NCBI RefSeq assembly: GCF_008180195.1
Contig: NZ_VTAV01000011.1
Coordinates: 1 to 64,000 of the forward strand
Origin: Sphingobacterium phlebotomi
GTDB taxonomy: Bacteria; Bacteroidota; Bacteroidia; Sphingobacteriales; Sphingobacteriaceae
Length of the DNA stretch: 64,000 nt
Direction: 5' to 3'
Under the pieces are notes generated by a model. That model searched no databases. It was not told the origin of the DNA and was given only the letters and a program-made list of their open reading frames with translations. A program made the position numbers and the translations under genes. Position 1 is the first letter of the stretch, and each line of letters opens with the position of its first letter. Shown in pieces: positions 1 through 8,527 of this stretch.

Positions 1-191
1 ATTAAATCTAACGTTTTTGATGAAAACACTCCTTAAGTTTTTAAAATATCGTGTCCACTTTTTGCTGACGATTTACATCCGTAAATGGTTCCAACTTAGG
101 CATATTGTGGAAAAAATCAAAACTTTCAATCGATCCAGACGCCATTCAGCCGCAACGTGTTTTTACCGTAGGGCTACGCGCTGGGTTCTAA
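1..191 (+). pseudogene. decayed or frameshifted 3' end of a SusC/RagA-type TonB-dependent receptor gene
   Basis: The last 40 or so codons before the TAA at 189-191 read as a typical SusC C-terminus (SVNGSNLGILW near residue -35, ending VFTVGLRAGF with a terminal Phe). That frame is closed by a TGA at about 63-65. Upstream, SusC-like pieces lie in two other frames: an LTF..KTLLK-like strand in frame 2 (bases 2-34) and KISCPLFAD-like in frame 1 (around 43-80). At least two indels therefore separate the pieces. An intact SusD gene starts 13 bases after the stop, the normal SusC-SusD order. The rest of the receptor lies outside the window, so this may be a true pseudogene or uncorrected sequencing errors. 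Confidence 0.6.
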
Positions 192-204
192 AATAATTTT
201 TGAC

Positions 205-1569
205 ATGATGAAGAAACGCAATGCTATAATTTTAATTGTTACCTGTCTGACAATTATAGGCTGCAAAGATTTTTTAGATCAGAAACAGAATTTCGCTTAT
301 TCCGATGGTTCCTCGCTGAGTGATATACAGGCGATCTTGGACGATGCAGAATATATGAATCGACGAACACCAACTTTTCCCCAAGCTGCCTCGGACGATT
401 TCTTTTTGCCCGAGAATGCGTTCAATGGAAGGACAGAACGGGATCGAATGTTGTATACGTGGGAGCTTGTTGATTATACGTTTCCAAATGATTGGGCGAA
501 CCTATATTTTCAAGTTTTTAATGCTAACTTATGTCTGGAGAACTTGGATAAACTACGGGCTAATATTACTGATACGAGAAGTTGGGGAGAAACTTACGGA
601 GCGGCATTGTTTTTTCGTGCGCATGCCAATTACTGGCTTGTGACGACCTTTGCAAAAGCCTATGATCGTGACGCTGCCGATGAAGAACCGGGAATTGTCA
701 TACGTACAACTTCTGATTTCAATGTGCCATCTTTTAGAAGTAGCTTGAGAGAAAGTTATGATCATATTGAAGCAGATTTAAGAAAAGCTGTTCGTTTATT
801 GCCTAAACAGGTCGAAGTTCCACTGCGACCATCACAAGCAGCAGCATACGGACTATTAGCGAGAATACATTTGGTCAAAAGAGAGTATGATCATGCGGCG
901 TTGTTCGCCGATTCTGCACTGGCTATTAACCGGGAAGTGCTGAATTTTAACGATGTTGGCTTAAACTTAGCAAGTAACTTGCCGTTTTCGGAAAAATATT
1001 TTAATGAAGTTGTATTTTACAGTGCAATTGGTGTTAATACGACATCGGTTGCACATCCCAACAACGGCAGAATAGATTCGACCTTATATAATACTTATCA
1101 TAACGACGATTTGCGAAAGCAAGCTTATTTTCTACCGCAGGGTAATGGATATCGCTTTAAAGGTATGTACATAGAAAGTGTGAATTTATGTTTTACGGGT
1201 ATAACAACTGCGGAGCTTCTTATGACGTTGGCCGAATGTAAGATTCGTCAAGACCAGGTTGAGGAAGGTTTAGGTTTGATTGATGAAGTATTAATGAATC
1301 GGTTCAAACACGATTCGTACGAACCGGCTCCATTGATGCCTCCAGAAGCTGCGCTTTCTTTTGTCTTGGAAGAAAGAAGGAAAGAACTGCTGATGCGCGG
1401 ATTAAGGTTTGCCGATATCAAACGCTTGAATGTCGAAGGTAGAGGTGTCAAACTTAGAAGAATTGTGGATGGAAACGAGATTCTGATAGAACCTAATGAT
1501 CCCCGATATGCGATGCCAATTCCAATAGATGTAATACAAAATGGTAATATTGAACAGAATCAATATTAG
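205..1569 (+). CDS. RagB/SusD-family nutrient-binding outer membrane lipoprotein
   Basis: This is a 454-residue SusD-like lipoprotein. The signal peptide ends in a lipobox (TIIGC, Cys about residue 20), followed by the usual KDFLDQK start of mature SusD proteins. The helical TPR-like core is visible in the LLARIHLVKREYDHAALFADSAL stretch region near residue 215-240, and the C-terminal part carries the family's EERRKELLMRGLRFADIKRLN segment. SusD proteins cap a SusC TonB receptor and capture the ligand at the cell surface; the substrate cannot be read from this sequence. The partner SusC lies just upstream but its visible end is frameshifted, so the pair may be non-functional. Two adjacent ATGs (205 and 208) are possible starts. 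Confidence 0.9.
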   Translation: MMKKRNAIILIVTCLTIIGCKDFLDQKQNFAYSDGSSLSDIQAILDDAEYMNRRTPTFPQAASDDFFLPENAFNGRTERDRMLYTWELVDYTFPNDWANLYFQVFNANLCLENLDKLRANITDTRSWGETYGAALFFRAHANYWLVTTFAKAYDRDAADEEPGIVIRTTSDFNVPSFRSSLRESYDHIEADLRKAVRLLPKQVEVPLRPSQAAAYGLLARIHLVKREYDHAALFADSALAINREVLNFNDVGLNLASNLPFSEKYFNEVVFYSAIGVNTTSVAHPNNGRIDSTLYNTYHNDDLRKQAYFLPQGNGYRFKGMYIESVNLCFTGITTAELLMTLAECKIRQDQVEEGLGLIDEVLMNRFKHDSYEPAPLMPPEAALSFVLEERRKELLMRGLRFADIKRLNVEGRGVKLRRIVDGNEILIEPNDPRYAMPIPIDVIQNGNIEQNQY

Positions 1570-1598
1570 AATGGCCCTCAACAATTGAAGGCCATTCT
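1568..1598. terminator. bidirectional hairpin terminator between convergent genes
   Basis: A 9-bp perfect stem (AGAATGGCC at 1568-1576 with GGCCATTCT at 1590-1598) has an inner TCAA/TTGA pairing. It begins inside the SusD stop codon and ends 6 bases before the stop of the minus-strand gene. There is no long T-run on either side. Confidence 0.6.
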
Positions 1599-1603
1599 GG
1601 TCG

Positions 1604-1987
1604 TTATTCCTTATTTTCTATAAGCTCATAAACCGGACCTGGAGTGGGACGTGTCCCGTTTGCGTCCGTAGTCATAGGCAAGTTTGAACTGCCGTACTGA
1701 GATTGTAATTTGCTTGGATCAATAAACAAATTACCCCCGACATCGGTAACCAAGTCTGATGAAACTTCAATGACACACGCTTGGTTGTTTTCTTCGTCAC
1801 AAGCAGCAGAGGGTGCGTGTTGCCAATTACTTGGACTGGATTCGCCATTTGGCGTGTCATTGAACTGAAATCTTACAGATGCAGGTTGAGTATTATTTAT
1901 CTTCTCCAACCCAAACGACATTAATGTAGTACCAGCAATGGCTAAAGCCACTAAAGCCATTGCATTTTTGATGATGAATTTTTTCAT
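1604..1987 (-). CDS. small exported protein, DUF6520-like
   Basis: This 127-residue protein has a signal peptide (MKKFIIKNAMALVALAIAGTT) and a short mature part with two cysteines seven residues apart (AACDEENNQAC, about residues 63-71) and a Pro/Thr-rich C-terminal region. It resembles the DUF6520 family of small exported Bacteroidota proteins; that assignment is from memory of the family pattern, and no activity is known to me. Its ATG overlaps the stop of the upstream membrane gene by four bases (ATGA at 1984-1987), so the two are translationally coupled. The paired cysteines and the redox-type membrane partner suggest that disulfide chemistry may matter, which is inference. Confidence 0.7.
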   Translation of the reverse strand: MKKFIIKNAMALVALAIAGTTLMSFGLEKINNTQPASVRFQFNDTPNGESSPSNWQHAPSAACDEENNQACVIEVSSDLVTDVGGNLFIDPSKLQSQYGSSNLPMTTDANGTRPTPGPVYELIENKE

Positions 1988-2496
1988 CGGATTAAATTTA
2001 GAATGTTTATAAAAAAGTTTTTATGTTGTCTTTTGGCCGACAAGCCCTCTGCGGCGGCTGGCCTGGAGCCGCTGCTTCGATGTAAACCTCGTTGTAAATA
2101 ATAGGCCCAGATGCTCAGGGCTAGGAAAAGCAGATTGAACCATAAATGTTGTGTCCAGTTCATACCGCTGATCACCGAGCCACAGCCGCAGGGTAGTTTC
2201 TCCCATGCGCCCAACAGCGCAATGCCGATGTAGCCGGTAAAGGCTGCCATCAAGAGCGATGACAACCCAAAACCCACCAACCGAAACCGACTGCTAACGA
2301 TTAACCCTACGACCAATATCTCTAAAGGAAGCAGCAAGAAGATCAACACCTGGCCCAAGGTTTCCGAAAACGGTTGGCGGAGGATACCGGCTTTGAATGA
2401 CTGGAAATGCAACAGCTTATCTAAACTCACAGGAATCCAAAGCAGGAGCAGTGCGATGCTGATCAGGGTGATGATATGTGTTGTTCTCTTTTTCAT
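1984..2496 (-). CDS. MauE/DoxX-like redox-associated integral membrane protein
   Basis: The 170-residue protein has four predicted membrane helices (about residues 8-26, 45-66, 72-95 and 115-134). A conserved-looking PCGCGS motif near residue 102 follows the third helix. A Cys-x-Cys motif at this site is typical of MauE/DoxX-type proteins, which are thought to support disulfide formation in exported proteins. The C-terminal tail of about 35 residues is hydrophilic and basic. The gene is first in a two-gene minus-strand unit and overlaps the DUF6520-like gene by four bases. I infer that it acts on that small exported Cys-containing protein. Confidence 0.75.
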   Translation of the reverse strand: MKKRTTHIITLISIALLLLWIPVSLDKLLHFQSFKAGILRQPFSETLGQVLIFLLLPLEILVVGLIVSSRFRLVGFGLSSLLMAAFTGYIGIALLGAWEKLPCGCGSVISGMNWTQHLWFNLLFLALSIWAYYLQRGLHRSSGSRPAAAEGLSAKRQHKNFFINILNLIR

Positions 2497-2841
2497 CGTT
2501 TTTGCGTTTTAGTTGTTTTCTTCTCGATAGGGGGCCGTGACACATTTCTTTGCGTCACGGCTGCCTATCTAAGCGTTTGTGCTACCTATCTCGTTCGCTT
2601 ACATTTCAAAGGTGGCTCAAAAATGAGGTGAGGCGGGGGATGATAGAAGACAGGAAGATGTTTTTTTATACCCGCTAGCGAGTAGATGCAAATCGAAAAG
2701 GTGAGGGGAAGACGGTTAAATGGCAAGAAAGTATTCTTGCTGAAATCGCTGTTGAGATGATCGTAAATGTGTTTTCTGAGATATTATCGTAAGGCGAGAA
2801 GGAGGGATGAAAGGGGATGATCCCCCTTTTTTGAAAAAAAA
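2497..2841. other. 345-base intergenic region between divergent genes, with one hairpin
   Basis: The clearest feature is an 8-bp inverted repeat, GCCGTGAC at 2534-2541 and GTCACGGC at 2554-2561, with a 12-base loop. It lies about 40-65 bases upstream of the minus-strand MauE-like gene, so it would fall in its leader or promoter. The rest is G-rich, holds no convincing small gene, and shows no perfect TTTG/TAnnTTTG promoter. Confidence 0.4.
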
Positions 2842-4179
2842 GTGAATATTGCCTATATTGCTAGGACAAACTGTGGATTAATTTTCAAAAATCTAAATGA
2901 TGCTATGAAGCACCATGATAAACGTTTATCGCTTTCTGTTCTACTAAAGCTTTTCTTGCTGGTCGTGTCGGTACAGTCACTACTTTTATTTGGTGTGGGT
3001 GCGGTGCTTTCAACGTTTGACGGAGAATGGGAAGCGCTCGGTTTTCTTGCTATCAACTTAGGTGTACTGGCTGTATCTGCCAAAATAGGTGTTATTGTAC
3101 ACGAGTTAGGGCATTGGTGTGGAGCGCGTCTTGTAGGCGAATATCCGTGCAGATTGAAGTTCGGGAAAGGACACGTCATTTTGCGTACGCACTTTTTCAA
3201 GACCAAGCTAACTATCTATCATAAACTTCGAGAGGCACATATCATTACGATTTTTTCCGATCGAAAAAATTATCGGATCAGAAAGTTTATATATGTCGTG
3301 ATGGGGCCTATGGCCAATTTATTACTTGCAGGGCTATTTTTTTTAGTGTTTCCGCTATCTTCTAATTTTGCGCATGAGGTTTGCATAGGGATATTAGGTT
3401 GCATGGTCAATGGCTTCCTTTTTCTGGGTAATCTCTGGCCGCACAAAACACGTGTTCACAATATTCCTTCATATTCGGATGGGCTTCTGATTTGGAATCT
3501 ACTCTTTAGCAAGAAAAAGCAAGATTTGGAAGATCATCTGCTGAATGACTTTATGGATGCGGAAGATGCACTTTATGCAGAAGACTATAATAGCGCGTTA
3601 CAATTGTTCGAAGCTTGCTTAGCAAAAGTAGATGATCCTAAACTGGAAATTCGTTGGGCTTGCATAATCAACGCGGCTATTTGCAAGGGTCAGCTTGGTG
3701 ATTTGGATGGTTATTTTACCTATTTAAAAAGGGTGGAAGAAGAATTTGGTGACGAAATCCCAGGTCAACTTGCGGGTCCGCTCTACCAAAATTTGGCATT
3801 GGTATATTTCTTAAAGGACCAGTTGGAGGATGCTGGTCAATACATGAGGCGCGCCATGAAATTTATTCCCGATCAGCTGGAGGTCCGTTTGCTGCACGGG
3901 ACTATCCTGATTGTGTCGGGAAAAGTTGATGAAGGAATAGAGGTGTTGGTGCCTGTCGTGGATCTTTCGCTGCCGAATATGAATACGCTGGCAGGTGCCA
4001 TGTGCTTGGCGCTAGGTTACCAGCTAAAAGGCAAGGAGCATAAAAAAGAAAAGTATTTGAAATTTGTTGATCAGCATGAACAGCTACTACATGGGCTGGG
4101 TCGGCAGTTGTGCGATGTGATATCTAAACGAATGGTTATAACCCAAAATCCCGCTTTAGCTGCACCAGAATCTCGCTAA
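2842..4179 (+). CDS. M50-like intramembrane metalloprotease with C-terminal TPR region
   Basis: This is a 445-residue membrane protein. After a first helix (about 35-55) comes a helix with the zinc-binding motif HELGH (residues 87-91). Two more helices follow, the first opening with GPMAN, and then NIPSYSDG near residue 210, matching the second M50 motif (N-x-x-P-x-x-D-G) that gives the third zinc ligand. The last 220 residues are soluble helical repeats of TPR type. M50 proteases cut transmembrane or membrane-bound substrates; here the TPRs could present the substrate. The start shown is GTG; an ATG at 2905 (residue 22) is an equally good choice. Its 3' end overlaps the opposing gene by 44 bases. 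Confidence 0.7.
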   Translation: MNIAYIARTNCGLIFKNLNDAMKHHDKRLSLSVLLKLFLLVVSVQSLLLFGVGAVLSTFDGEWEALGFLAINLGVLAVSAKIGVIVHELGHWCGARLVGEYPCRLKFGKGHVILRTHFFKTKLTIYHKLREAHIITIFSDRKNYRIRKFIYVVMGPMANLLLAGLFFLVFPLSSNFAHEVCIGILGCMVNGFLFLGNLWPHKTRVHNIPSYSDGLLIWNLLFSKKKQDLEDHLLNDFMDAEDALYAEDYNSALQLFEACLAKVDDPKLEIRWACIINAAICKGQLGDLDGYFTYLKRVEEEFGDEIPGQLAGPLYQNLALVYFLKDQLEDAGQYMRRAMKFIPDQLEVRLLHGTILIVSGKVDEGIEVLVPVVDLSLPNMNTLAGAMCLALGYQLKGKEHKKEKYLKFVDQHEQLLHGLGRQLCDVISKRMVITQNPALAAPESR

Positions 4180-5242
4180 ATTTTTTATAAATGCTATAAG
4201 AAGCAGCTTCTAACACCGGTTGGTCAAATTTTTCCAGTGTTTTATAAGATATTTTTTTCCCGGTCTTCGATTTCACGTATCTGGAGAATGCTTTTGCTGC
4301 TTCACGTTTGGTGGGGTAGCGAAACAGCTTGACGCGATATCCGTAGTGAAAACAGAGCGTCATTTCATGGGAATTGAGCGTGCTTAAAATAGGCTCTTCA
4401 TCGAGCGACGGGTTCTCTTCAATTTCGGTTGTTATAGCGTCCAGGGTTGTGCGTATATAGTCCTGCATGTAGGTTGCGAGTGAGGGACGCAGGGGATCGT
4501 AGCTGTAGGTGGGTACGGGGATATGGAACTGAAGGTCTTCTTCTTGCTTTTGGAGTAGGCTTAAATTTTTTTGATGTCGGTGTTCGTTGGAGAGAAGGCT
4601 GGCTTGCCGCTCTTTCCACCGATTGAAGAATCCGATATGGTTGAAATTATAATTAATGAGGATATGGAGGAAGCGTGTTGTCCAATCTTTGTTGCGTTGA
4701 TCCGCCGCCATTTCTTCCAATGCAGTCAAAAAAGTATGCAGGTAATGCCGGTGACTAAATTTCAGCTCAGGCAGCTTGCCGACAGTGAACAGGCTGTTGA
4801 TTGCAGATGATAGCTCCGCGAGGTATACCGCCGGGATATTCTTTTGGCGTAGGATAAGGAGTACACTGTTTAGACGTGAAAGGACGGCTTCGCGAAGTTT
4901 TTTTTCTGCATAGCGTGATAAGGTAGAGGTCCGTAGGAGATAAGATTCGTAGGAAAGTTCATATTGCTCGATCATCGTTGCTAATATGTCGAGAAGCATG
5001 CTGTCTGCTGGACGTTCTTCATGAAGGGTGTTATGCATATTTGTCAACAAACGATGGCAATGTTGAACAGCGTGTTCAGCGAGCTGATGTTCGGTATATT
5101 GGCGGTAAAGGTTGTTGATTTCGGTTAGGGTTTGTTCGCAGGCATGCTGCAAGGCCAACTGTAGACTTTCAGCACTTTCCGCTGCGAACCACTGTTTGTA
5201 ATGGTTTACGGCCTCCTGCAATATGTGGAGTCCATTAATCAT
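4136..5242 (-). CDS. protein of unknown function, weakly RteC-like
   Basis: This 368-residue, mostly helical, cytoplasmic-looking protein has no signal peptide. A FLHILINYNFNHIGFFNRW segment (about residues 192-210) recalls the RteC family of Bacteroidota regulators, and the basic C-terminal 60 residues (KREAAKAFSRYVKSKTGKK and following) could form a DNA-binding domain. Both points are weak, so I do not assign a function. Its start overlaps the end of the upstream membrane-protein gene by 8 bases, so the two are co-transcribed and probably translationally coupled. The 3' end runs 44 bases into the convergent M50-like gene. Confidence 0.6.
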   Translation of the reverse strand: MINGLHILQEAVNHYKQWFAAESAESLQLALQHACEQTLTEINNLYRQYTEHQLAEHAVQHCHRLLTNMHNTLHEERPADSMLLDILATMIEQYELSYESYLLRTSTLSRYAEKKLREAVLSRLNSVLLILRQKNIPAVYLAELSSAINSLFTVGKLPELKFSHRHYLHTFLTALEEMAADQRNKDWTTRFLHILINYNFNHIGFFNRWKERQASLLSNEHRHQKNLSLLQKQEEDLQFHIPVPTYSYDPLRPSLATYMQDYIRTTLDAITTEIEENPSLDEEPILSTLNSHEMTLCFHYGYRVKLFRYPTKREAAKAFSRYVKSKTGKKISYKTLEKFDQPVLEAASYSIYKKFSEILVQLKRDFGL

Positions 5243-6215
5243 AATAGCGCTTACTGATATGATCGTGATACCATGGCCAGCCTAATCTTCCCGAATGAAG
5301 GTGCAGTTTGATCGTGTCGCCTTCTTGTACGCGATGGAATAGCTTGGGATGTACTTCAATGACCGCATATTTTTCTTTTCCATTTTTTTTGTATTTCAGA
5401 TGCAGGTCGTGAATCGGGCATTTGGCGTATACGGTTGCGCGGTAATTTTCGCCACCGGTTCGTGGTGCGAAATGGCAGTTGATCGTGAGCAGGACGGTCT
5501 GGAAGTAGAAGCAAAAGAGCACGGCGGTCATGATCGTGAGGGGAACCATCAACGACTCGTTTGGGTGTTTTTTCTTATCGATTTCATAAAATCGTCTATG
5601 CCGGATTCCCATCGATGCGGCAAACAATAAACTGACACAAAAGGATAGTACTAGGGGGGTAGCATCACCCAGTAGGCTATAGTTTTGCAAAGAGGTGAGT
5701 TTGACGTTGAAACAGAAAAGAAGTAGGATAAGGATAGCAAGCGTAGTGATGCCATTTTTTATGTTGTGATGCGCTTTCACTAGATAGATCAATAGAAGGA
5801 TAGCGATGCTGCAGATCAGGGTGACCATAGTCGAAGCTTGTAGAAACAGGGCGTAGAACGTGGTCGGTAAGGCAATGAGCACCACGTACGTATTACGCAG
5901 GGATACACCGAAATCAAAAGCTTGTCGAAGGTTGGGGGCATCCAGGACGTAGGATAGCGGCCCTTTGTTCGGAATAGGTAACCCACATACTTTGGCATAT
6001 AGCAGATAGATGATGCCTAGAAGGGCAACAATTAGGCTGCTATTCCCTAAAAGTAGGATACTCTTCCAGAGTATAAAAGAGCCGGCTGTTTCGTGCAAAA
6101 GTGCTTCCAGCTCGGTGGTAAAATTACGGACAAGGTGGATAACGGCTACACCAATGAGTGTCATCATCACGAATAGTAGGAGCGTATATGGCCAGGGTTG
6201 CTTTGTCTTTTTCAT
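5235..6215 (-). CDS. polytopic membrane protein of unknown function
   Basis: This 326-residue protein has about seven hydrophobic helices (near residues 10-30, 47-70, 105-125, 127-145, 152-168, 184-200 and 222-245). A C-terminal soluble domain of about 80 residues ends with LHSGRLGWPWY followed by a basic tail. That last pattern recalls small beta-rich domains of secreted or membrane proteins that end in a G-x-x-G-x-PWY turn. I do not recognise the family. It is first in a two-gene unit, overlapping the next gene by 8 bases. The 273-base region upstream is shared with the divergent LytTR gene, but no regulatory link can be read from sequence. Confidence 0.6.
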   Translation of the reverse strand: MKKTKQPWPYTLLLFVMMTLIGVAVIHLVRNFTTELEALLHETAGSFILWKSILLLGNSSLIVALLGIIYLLYAKVCGLPIPNKGPLSYVLDAPNLRQAFDFGVSLRNTYVVLIALPTTFYALFLQASTMVTLICSIAILLLIYLVKAHHNIKNGITTLAILILLLFCFNVKLTSLQNYSLLGDATPLVLSFCVSLLFAASMGIRHRRFYEIDKKKHPNESLMVPLTIMTAVLFCFYFQTVLLTINCHFAPRTGGENYRATVYAKCPIHDLHLKYKKNGKEKYAVIEVHPKLFHRVQEGDTIKLHLHSGRLGWPWYHDHISKRYYD

Positions 6216-6488
6216 AACAATCTACGTTGGTGTATTATAAAAATAAGCATACACGAGCCGACAATGACGCAATAATTGACTGTTTTTTGTTGAAATCGGG
6301 AAATGGCGGGCTGAAACCGGAATTATCGCGGGCGAATCCGGTGCGGTCGGTGTTCAAACGGTTTACAGCAGGGTTTTATGTGTTCTGGGTAACGGCTTTT
6401 GCCTAGCTGTGGCTTGGGACTTCTTTTTTTTATTTGTAACTTAATCTTGAATTAACAACCCGAAGATAAACATTGCCATTGTTGGTTT

Positions 6489-7541
6489 ATGAAGAAAGTG
6501 CCACCAATATCCGCTAAGGAGAAGGCGGAGCCGTCTCCCAATCGCTACCGCGATCGCGTAGTGATAGTGGTTGCAAGTGTCGTGATGGGGACTATTCTAT
6601 GTGCCTATGGTTATAGGGGTGGCATCTTGGAAGGGGCGACGCATATCGAATTTATCATTATCTGTTGGCTGTATGTGACGGCATGCTACGTTGTGCTTTC
6701 GCTTATTTCGAAGAAGACGGTAGCCCTTGATAGAACATGTGCTTGGGATATTTCTTTTTATCGACGTGCTGTATTGCAGCTTTTCTATTGTTGGCTTGCG
6801 CCTACAGCAGTTGTTTTCGCTGTATTTCTATTGTCTTCCTTCATCCTGCCGCTTTCTTTACGCGAGTCCACATTTTTACATATTGATATATACATTGCCG
6901 CACTGCTGTTGCTGCTTGTCAATACGTGTTATGTACTTGCTTTTTATATGATGCAAGCGGATTCACTGCGTGAGAAGTTGCGTTTGGAAAGAAATGCTTG
7001 GGAGGAAGACGGTGCTCGCAAGAATGCAGCATTTGCCAAAATAGCTGCTGAGGATAAAAAAGTGATTCAAAGTTTGAAAGAAGAGATTTTGGTGCTGAAA
7101 ACCAATTTCGAAACCTATAAAGATGCTATCCGGGTGGGAAATTCGGTTGATAAACCTGCTGAAGATGACAAGATATACTTACACAAGTTAGGTGCTACTA
7201 CGAGACGGATCATGCACAGCGAGATTGCCCTTTTTTTTATGCGGGATGGAATACCTTGGTTTGGACTGAAAAATGGAGAGGAACATCTCGCAACGGAAAA
7301 AACCTTGAGTGAGGTACACAAAGCGGTAGGAGACGACTTTTTCTTAGTTAAACGATCGTATTTAATAAACAATAATGCGATTGAACGCTGCGTGAGGAGG
7401 AGTGATAAACGCTTGGTGCTGTTCCTTTGCGATAAGCAAAAGACGGAAGTTCTTGGGCCGGTAGAACCGGATGAAAACTTGGAAAAGCGCATTTTAAAGG
7501 TTGTTGACATTTTGGCTGAAAGAAATAAATACGGTATGTAG
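6489..7541 (+). CDS. membrane-anchored LytTR-type transcription regulator
   Basis: The 350-residue protein has four N-terminal membrane helices (about residues 22-42, 52-73, 93-117 and 127-150). A coiled-coil linker (about 155-212) is followed by a C-terminal LytTR-like DNA-binding domain (about 225-345) with the typical IYLHKLG...RIMHSEIALFF start and the KRSYLINNNAIE strand. No receiver or kinase domain is present, so this is a one-component regulator held in the membrane, a layout common in Bacteroidota. The start is the ATG at 6489; upstream is AT-rich without a clear Shine-Dalgarno. The target genes are unknown; the two small genes just downstream are candidates. Confidence 0.8.
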   Translation: MKKVPPISAKEKAEPSPNRYRDRVVIVVASVVMGTILCAYGYRGGILEGATHIEFIIICWLYVTACYVVLSLISKKTVALDRTCAWDISFYRRAVLQLFYCWLAPTAVVFAVFLLSSFILPLSLRESTFLHIDIYIAALLLLLVNTCYVLAFYMMQADSLREKLRLERNAWEEDGARKNAAFAKIAAEDKKVIQSLKEEILVLKTNFETYKDAIRVGNSVDKPAEDDKIYLHKLGATTRRIMHSEIALFFMRDGIPWFGLKNGEEHLATEKTLSEVHKAVGDDFFLVKRSYLINNNAIERCVRRSDKRLVLFLCDKQKTEVLGPVEPDENLEKRILKVVDILAERNKYGM

Positions 7542-7554
7542 AAAGGAGAATACT

Positions 7555-7878
7555 ATGAGGGGAAAGAAAAGAGGGGCCATGACAGATAAGTTAATGGCAC
7601 AGGTGGAGATCGATACGATCGAAAGAACCAAATGCCGGGGTAGTGGCAAGATAAGTTTCAGAAGCTACGCCGAAGCGAAATTCTTTATGTACTGGATGAA
7701 ATGGCGGTACAGCAAAAGAATAAAAGCGAAACGGAAAAAGCGGCTTAATAAACCCAAAGTGCGTTATGTGTATGCTTGCGAACTTTGTGATGGATATCAT
7801 CTGACGAAGATCCATCCCTATGACCACGACAAAAACAAGAAGAAGTGGGAAGCGAAGTATTTTAACGTGGCGTATTGA
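7555..7878 (+). CDS. small basic protein with CxxC motif
   Basis: I start this gene at the ATG at 7555, giving 107 residues, because AAAGGAG lies just upstream (about 7542-7548) and the longer reading would overlap the LytTR gene by 41 bases. The protein is very basic, with a KRIKAKRKKRLNKPK run near residues 54-69. This is followed by YACELCDGYHLTK, a single CxxC and a His that resemble the zinc-ribbon half-sites of small nucleic-acid-binding proteins of phages and plasmids. It probably binds nucleic acid, but the function is unknown. It follows the LytTR gene by 13 bases and is probably co-transcribed with it. Confidence 0.6.
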   Translation: MRGKKRGAMTDKLMAQVEIDTIERTKCRGSGKISFRSYAEAKFFMYWMKWRYSKRIKAKRKKRLNKPKVRYVYACELCDGYHLTKIHPYDHDKNKKKWEAKYFNVAY

Positions 7879-7949
7879 ATATGCGAGTATATACTTGTTG
7901 TGAACCTGCTATATAAATATTTCGTAAGTTTATCGATAAGTAGATAGAA

Positions 7950-8366
7950 ATGAATACTAACAACAATAAGACGAAGTTGACGATTTATCTGGACGGGTCT
8001 ACCATCACCTCCATTCCTTCATTTTATAAACAAATCAATGAACAATTGATGCAGGAAGAAGATTGGCAATTGGGAGAGAACCTGGATGCGCTTGATGATG
8101 TATTATATGGGGGATATGGCAAATGGAAGGATTATGATCTGTTGGAAATTGTTTGGAAGGATATAGCACTTTCGGAAAGTGCTTTGGGCATAGAAGCCAC
8201 CAAGGCGTACTATGAGGCAAAACTGGGCGCGGGCAGCCCGTACAATCAGGATTTTGTTAAGGAAAAACTGAAACACTTGGAAGAAGGGACCGGGCAGACA
8301 TATTTTGAAATCGTAATGGAAATTATCGAGAGTCATAGCAACAGGGTTCGCCTGACGAAAAAATAA
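7950..8366 (+). CDS. barstar-like (ribonuclease inhibitor family) protein
   Basis: This 138-residue acidic protein begins with a barstar-type pattern: IYLDGSTITSIPSFYKQINEQLM (about residues 13-35) followed by GENLDALDDVLYGG (about 42-55). This matches the LDG..I....FY..l and NLDALwDvL signatures of barstar (PF01337). Barstars block the active site of barnase-type extracellular RNases and usually sit beside the toxin gene. No barnase-like gene is visible here: the gene upstream encodes a small basic CxxC protein and the one downstream a propeller/barrel protein. It could be an orphan immunity gene or have been recruited to another inhibitory role. Confidence 0.75.
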   Translation: MNTNNNKTKLTIYLDGSTITSIPSFYKQINEQLMQEEDWQLGENLDALDDVLYGGYGKWKDYDLLEIVWKDIALSESALGIEATKAYYEAKLGAGSPYNQDFVKEKLKHLEEGTGQTYFEIVMEIIESHSNRVRLTKK

Positions 8367-8527
8367 AGTGCACATATTCGCGCTGACCATCAGAAAAAGA
8401 ATATCGTACAATGGGTAATTTCTAACCGTTTACATCGTTAATACGCGCGTTCGTATAATTGATTTGGTCAGCAAAAGCCATTAAGATACATTTGCGACTT
8501 GAGTAATATTAAAAAACGAGTTTATCG

